Assembly (NCBI GenBank): GCA_937863905.1
Contig: CALMHV010000174.1
Span: 1 to 8,763, forward strand
DNA length: 8,763 nucleotides
Direction of reading: 5' to 3'
Source of the DNA: an uncultured Bacillota bacterium
Lineage (GTDB): Bacteria; Bacillota; Sulfobacillia; UBA995; UBA9673
The notes below the pieces were generated by a model that did no database searches, had not been told where the DNA came from, and was given only the letters and a program-made list of their open reading frames with translations. The position numbers and the translations under genes are program-made. Positions within the stretch are counted from its first letter, which is position 1, and each line of letters starts with the position of its first letter. Below are positions 6,212 to 8,763 of this stretch, one piece after another.

Positions 6212-7884
6212 TCTGCTCCGGAGGCCTGGGTTCCTGTCCGGCCGTCGTACACGAGCCGGCCGCCGACGACGGTCCCGACGACACGGGTCCGCAACAGGAT
6301 CTCCCCCGTCGCCGAAGGGTCGTCCGGCCGGGCCAGGATGTCCTCGGACAGGAGCGTGAAGTCGGCCAGCCGGCCGGGTTCGATGGTCCCCCGCTCGCGC
6401 TCGGCCCCCACGGCCCAGGCCGCGCCGACCGTGTAGGCCCGGACCGCTTCGAGCGGGGTCACGGCCAGTTCCGGACGCCAGGGCTCGCGGCCGGGGTCTT
6501 TGGGGTGGCGCCGGGTCACCGCGGCGTAGAGCCCTTGCAAGGGGTCGCAGGTCTCGACCGGAGCGTCCGAGCCGAAAGCGAGGACGGCCCCCGCGTCAGC
6601 CACCGTCCGCCAGGCGTAGGCCGAGGCGCAGCGGCCTGGACCCCAATGGCGCTCGGCCATGTCGCGGTCGGACGGGGCGTGGATAGGCTGCATCGAGCCG
6701 ACCAGGCCGAGCCTCCCGTAGCGCCGGATGTCGTCCGGGTGCCCGAACTGCAGGTGCTCGATGCGGTGACGCAATCCGGCGGCCTGCCAGACGGCCTGGT
6801 GCGCCTCGAAGGCATCCACGGCGCAGCGGACAGCCCGGTCCCCGATGGCGTGCACCGCGATGGCCAGACGTTCGGTCGACGCCCGGGCGACGAGCCGCGA
6901 GAACTCCTCCGGAGTCATCTGATCGAGACCCACGTTCGACGAACCCTCGTACGGTTCGAGCAGACTCGCGCTCTCGCTGCCCAGGGCCCCGTCGAGGAAG
7001 ACCTTCAGCCCGGCGAGTTTGAGATACGGACCGCCGAAACCGCTCTCCAGGCCCACCCCGGCGAGAAGCTCCAGGGCCAGGCCGGGAACGTACATCCAGA
7101 CCCTCAGGTCGAGACCCCCGGTGGCGGCCAGGGTCTGGAGGCCCTTGAGAGCGTCGCGACCCTCCATGTTGTGGACCCCGACCAGACCGCGCCGGTTGGC
7201 CTCAGCCGCGGCCCGCTTGAGCTTGGCGGCGCTCAGGACAGCCGCGGCGGCGGGTGACGTCTGCCGGTCCTCCTCCCAGGCAAAGTCCCCCCCGTACTCC
7301 CTGAGGATGCCTGTGAGTTCGCCGTTTTCGTCGCGCTGGATGTCGGCTCCGGGCGAGGCCACCGTCTCGCGGGTGAGGCCCGCCTGGCGTAGGGCTTCGC
7401 TGTTCAGCCACCACGAATGCCCGTCCTTGCTTGAAAGCGCCACCGGGCGGCCGGGCGCGACGCGGTCGAGGTCGTGACGCGTCGGAAAGCGGTCGCCCCA
7501 GCGACTCTTGCTCCAACCGCCACCGCGGACGGGCGCGCCGGGCGGAAGGCCCCTGGCCGCCTCGGCCACGAGCCGACAGGCCTCCTCGAGGCTGTCGACA
7601 CCGTCCAGGTCGAGCAGGCCGAGGCGTTGGCCGAGATTCTCCAGGTGAACGTGGGCATCCACCAGACCCGGGAGAAGGCCGGCCCCCTCGAGGTCGAACG
7701 GGCGGGGGCGCCGGCCGTCGGCCGTGGTCAGGGCCCTCTCCACCTCGGACCGTGAGCCGGTGGCCGCGATGCGATCACCCCGCACGCCTACGGCCTCGAC
7801 GACGGAGAGCCCGTCGCGGAGCGTGCGGATGGGACCGCCGAAGAAGACGCGGTTCTCCTGGGGGTCTTCGGTGTCTTTAGGCAT
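6208..7884 (-). CDS. Amidohydrolase, YtcJ/Amidohydro_3 family
   Basis: Metal-dependent hydrolase of the amidohydrolase superfamily, most like YtcJ and N-substituted formamide deformylase (NfdA). The family acts on C-N bonds, but the substrate cannot be read from this sequence. The 558 residues match normal family length. After an N-terminal beta-sandwich part come PGLVDAHVHLE (metal ligands His78 and His80), SKDGHSWWLNSEAL (152-165), LKVFLDGALGSESA (Lys294, the likely carboxylated bridging lysine), AVHAIGDRAV (His345), RIEHLQF (His376) and FGSDAPVE (Asp440, catalytic). The C-terminal GTIEPGRLADFTLLSEDI returns to the beta-sandwich. There is no signal peptide, so the protein is probably cytoplasmic. 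ATG 7884 has GGGAGG (7897-7902) 12 nt upstream, a little far. It lies 24 nt after ddl and overlaps the HIT gene, so the three are likely co-transcribed. It is not part of the classical yqf block. Confidence 0.92.
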   Translation of the reverse strand: MPKDTEDPQENRVFFGGPIRTLRDGLSVVEAVGVRGDRIAATGSRSEVERALTTADGRRPRPFDLEGAGLLPGLVDAHVHLENLGQRLGLLDLDGVDSLEEACRLVAEAARGLPPGAPVRGGGWSKSRWGDRFPTRHDLDRVAPGRPVALSSKDGHSWWLNSEALRQAGLTRETVASPGADIQRDENGELTGILREYGGDFAWEEDRQTSPAAAAVLSAAKLKRAAAEANRRGLVGVHNMEGRDALKGLQTLAATGGLDLRVWMYVPGLALELLAGVGLESGFGGPYLKLAGLKVFLDGALGSESASLLEPYEGSSNVGLDQMTPEEFSRLVARASTERLAIAVHAIGDRAVRCAVDAFEAHQAVWQAAGLRHRIEHLQFGHPDDIRRYGRLGLVGSMQPIHAPSDRDMAERHWGPGRCASAYAWRTVADAGAVLAFGSDAPVETCDPLQGLYAAVTRRHPKDPGREPWRPELAVTPLEAVRAYTVGAAWAVGAERERGTIEPGRLADFTLLSEDILARPDDPSATGEILLRTRVVGTVVGGRLVYDGRTGTQASGAE

Positions 7885-7908
7885 GGCTGGTCGAAGCCTC
7901 CCGAGGCC

Positions 7909-8763
7909 CTACTCCCTGGGCTGGTACGAGGTCAGGTTCTGCGCCACGTCGGCGTGGCGTTGGAAGGCCAGCTCGATCAAGCGGTCCAGGAGACGGGCGT
8001 ACGGCAGGCCCGAAGCCTCCCAGAGCTTGGGGTACATGCTTATCTTCGTGAACCCCGGGATGGTGTTGAGTTCGTTGAGGTAGACCTCGGTCGCGTCGCG
8101 GCTCACCAGGAAGTCGCACCGGGCCATGCCGCAGCAATCGAGGGCCAGGAAGGCCCGGGCGGAGATGTCGCGGACGCGCTCACCGGCCTCGGCGGGTAGG
8201 TCGGCCGGGATGATGAGGCCGGAGGTGCCGTCGAGGTACTTGGAATTGTAGTCGTAGAACTCGCGGGAAGGCAGAATCTCGCCGCAGACCGAGGCCTGGG
8301 GGTCGTCGTTGCCGAGGACGCTGCACTCTATCTCCCGAGCGTCGTCCAGGCCGTTCTCGATGATGACCTTCCGGTCGTACATGGCCGCCTCGTCGATGGC
8401 AGGGGCCAGTTCCCCGAGGTCGTGGACCTTCGAGATACCGACGCTCGACCCCAGGTTGCAGGGCTTGACGAAAAGAGGGAAGCGCAGGGAGGCCGTGACG
8501 CGATCCACGACCCGCGGCGGCATCTGCCGCCACTCCTGGCGCTTGACGACGACGTAGTCCAGCACCGGCAGCCCGTGGCGGACGAAGAGGTCCTTCATGA
8601 CGGCCTTGTCCATGCCGACCGCCGAGGCCAAGACTCCGGCCCCGACATAAGGCACGCCGGCCAGTTCGAGCAGGCCCTGGATGGTGCCGTCCTCGCCGAA
8701 GGGTCCGTGCAGGACCGGGAAGACCACGTCGAAGACGGGGAGGGGCGGGGCGGGCGCGGCGGC
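7909..8763 (-). CDS. ddl: D-alanine-D-alanine ligase, 5'-truncated by window edge
   Basis: ATP-grasp ligase joining two D-alanines for the peptidoglycan precursor, in the cytoplasm. The reading frame is open to the window edge; 284 residues and the stop at 7909 are visible, and perhaps 70-110 N-terminal residues are missing. The GTG at 8725-8727 is internal, since codons before it (PVFD) continue the conserved strand DVVFPVLHGPFGEDGT. Counting from that GTG: the ATP-binding FVKPCNLGSSVGISKV (86-101), omega loop GEILPSREFYDYNSKY (149-164), RCDFLV (203-208; Asp205) and the Mg-binding YLNELNTIPGFTKISMYPKLW (from 216; Glu219, Asn221). Tyr in the FYDYxxKY loop fits D-Ala-D-Ala rather than D-Ala-D-lactate specificity, where Phe is usual. 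A short Ala/Pro-rich linker begins the fragment. The amidohydrolase follows after 24 nt. Confidence 0.95.
   Translation of the reverse strand, partial: AAAPAPPLPVFDVVFPVLHGPFGEDGTIQGLLELAGVPYVGAGVLASAVGMDKAVMKDLFVRHGLPVLDYVVVKRQEWRQMPPRVVDRVTASLRFPLFVKPCNLGSSVGISKVHDLGELAPAIDEAAMYDRKVIIENGLDDAREIECSVLGNDDPQASVCGEILPSREFYDYNSKYLDGTSGLIIPADLPAEAGERVRDISARAFLALDCCGMARCDFLVSRDATEVYLNELNTIPGFTKISMYPKLWEASGLPYARLLDRLIELAFQRHADVAQNLTSYQPRE

Noticed and set aside
6505..7257. A 250-codon plus-strand frame opposite the amidohydrolase.
   Set aside because: The opposite strand carries every active-site motif of the amidohydrolase family; this frame has no recognisable domain or ribosome binding site.
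8725..8727. GTG at 8727 as the true start of ddl.
   Set aside because: The frame remains open upstream, and the preceding residues belong to the conserved DVVFPVLHG strand; the first part of Ddl would be missing, so the gene continues past the window.

Overview
The window is a compact block of nine protein-coding genes, all on the minus strand. They are transcribed from the high-coordinate end to the low-coordinate end. The DNA is strongly GC-rich, with GC-rich third codon positions throughout. The gene order HIT protein, rpsU, yqeY, yqfC, yqfD, phoH, pgpH is the conserved block of Gram-positive, endospore-forming Bacillota. YqfC and YqfD are families typical of spore formers. High GC, frequent GTG and TTG starts and strong purine-rich ribosome binding sites suggest a GC-rich, deep-branching Bacillota lineage (for example Symbiobacteriia-, Thermaerobacter- or Limnochordia-like). 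The exact taxon is an inference.

Layout in transcription order: (1) a D-alanine-D-alanine ligase, cut at its 5' end by the window edge (to 8763); (2) a YtcJ/Amidohydro_3-type amidohydrolase 24 nt downstream; (3) a HIT-family protein overlapping it by an ATGA junction; (4) a ~100-nt spacer, then rpsU (ribosomal protein bS21); (5) a ~100-nt spacer with a perfect 26-bp palindrome, then yqeY (GatB/YqeY domain); (6) a ~86-nt spacer with two competing hairpins, then yqfC; (7) yqfD, overlapping yqfC by GTGA; (8) phoH after 55 nt; (9) pgpH, overlapping phoH by 29 nt and running off the low end of the window. The next gene beyond the edge would be expected to be ybeY.

Functionally the block mixes translation (bS21, YqeY), sporulation (YqfC, YqfD), an RNA-associated PhoH ATPase, cyclic-di-AMP breakdown (PgpH) and cell-wall precursor synthesis (Ddl). 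The tight spacing suggests one or a few polycistronic units. No intrinsic terminator with a U-tract, tRNA, rRNA, CRISPR array, insertion sequence or phage gene is visible.

I found no convincing undescribed multi-gene system. The points worth a second look are the palindrome between rpsU and yqeY, the mutually exclusive hairpins over the yqfC ribosome binding site, an ambiguous phoH start, and the ddl-amidohydrolase pair upstream of the usual block. No gap between genes exceeds about 105 nt.
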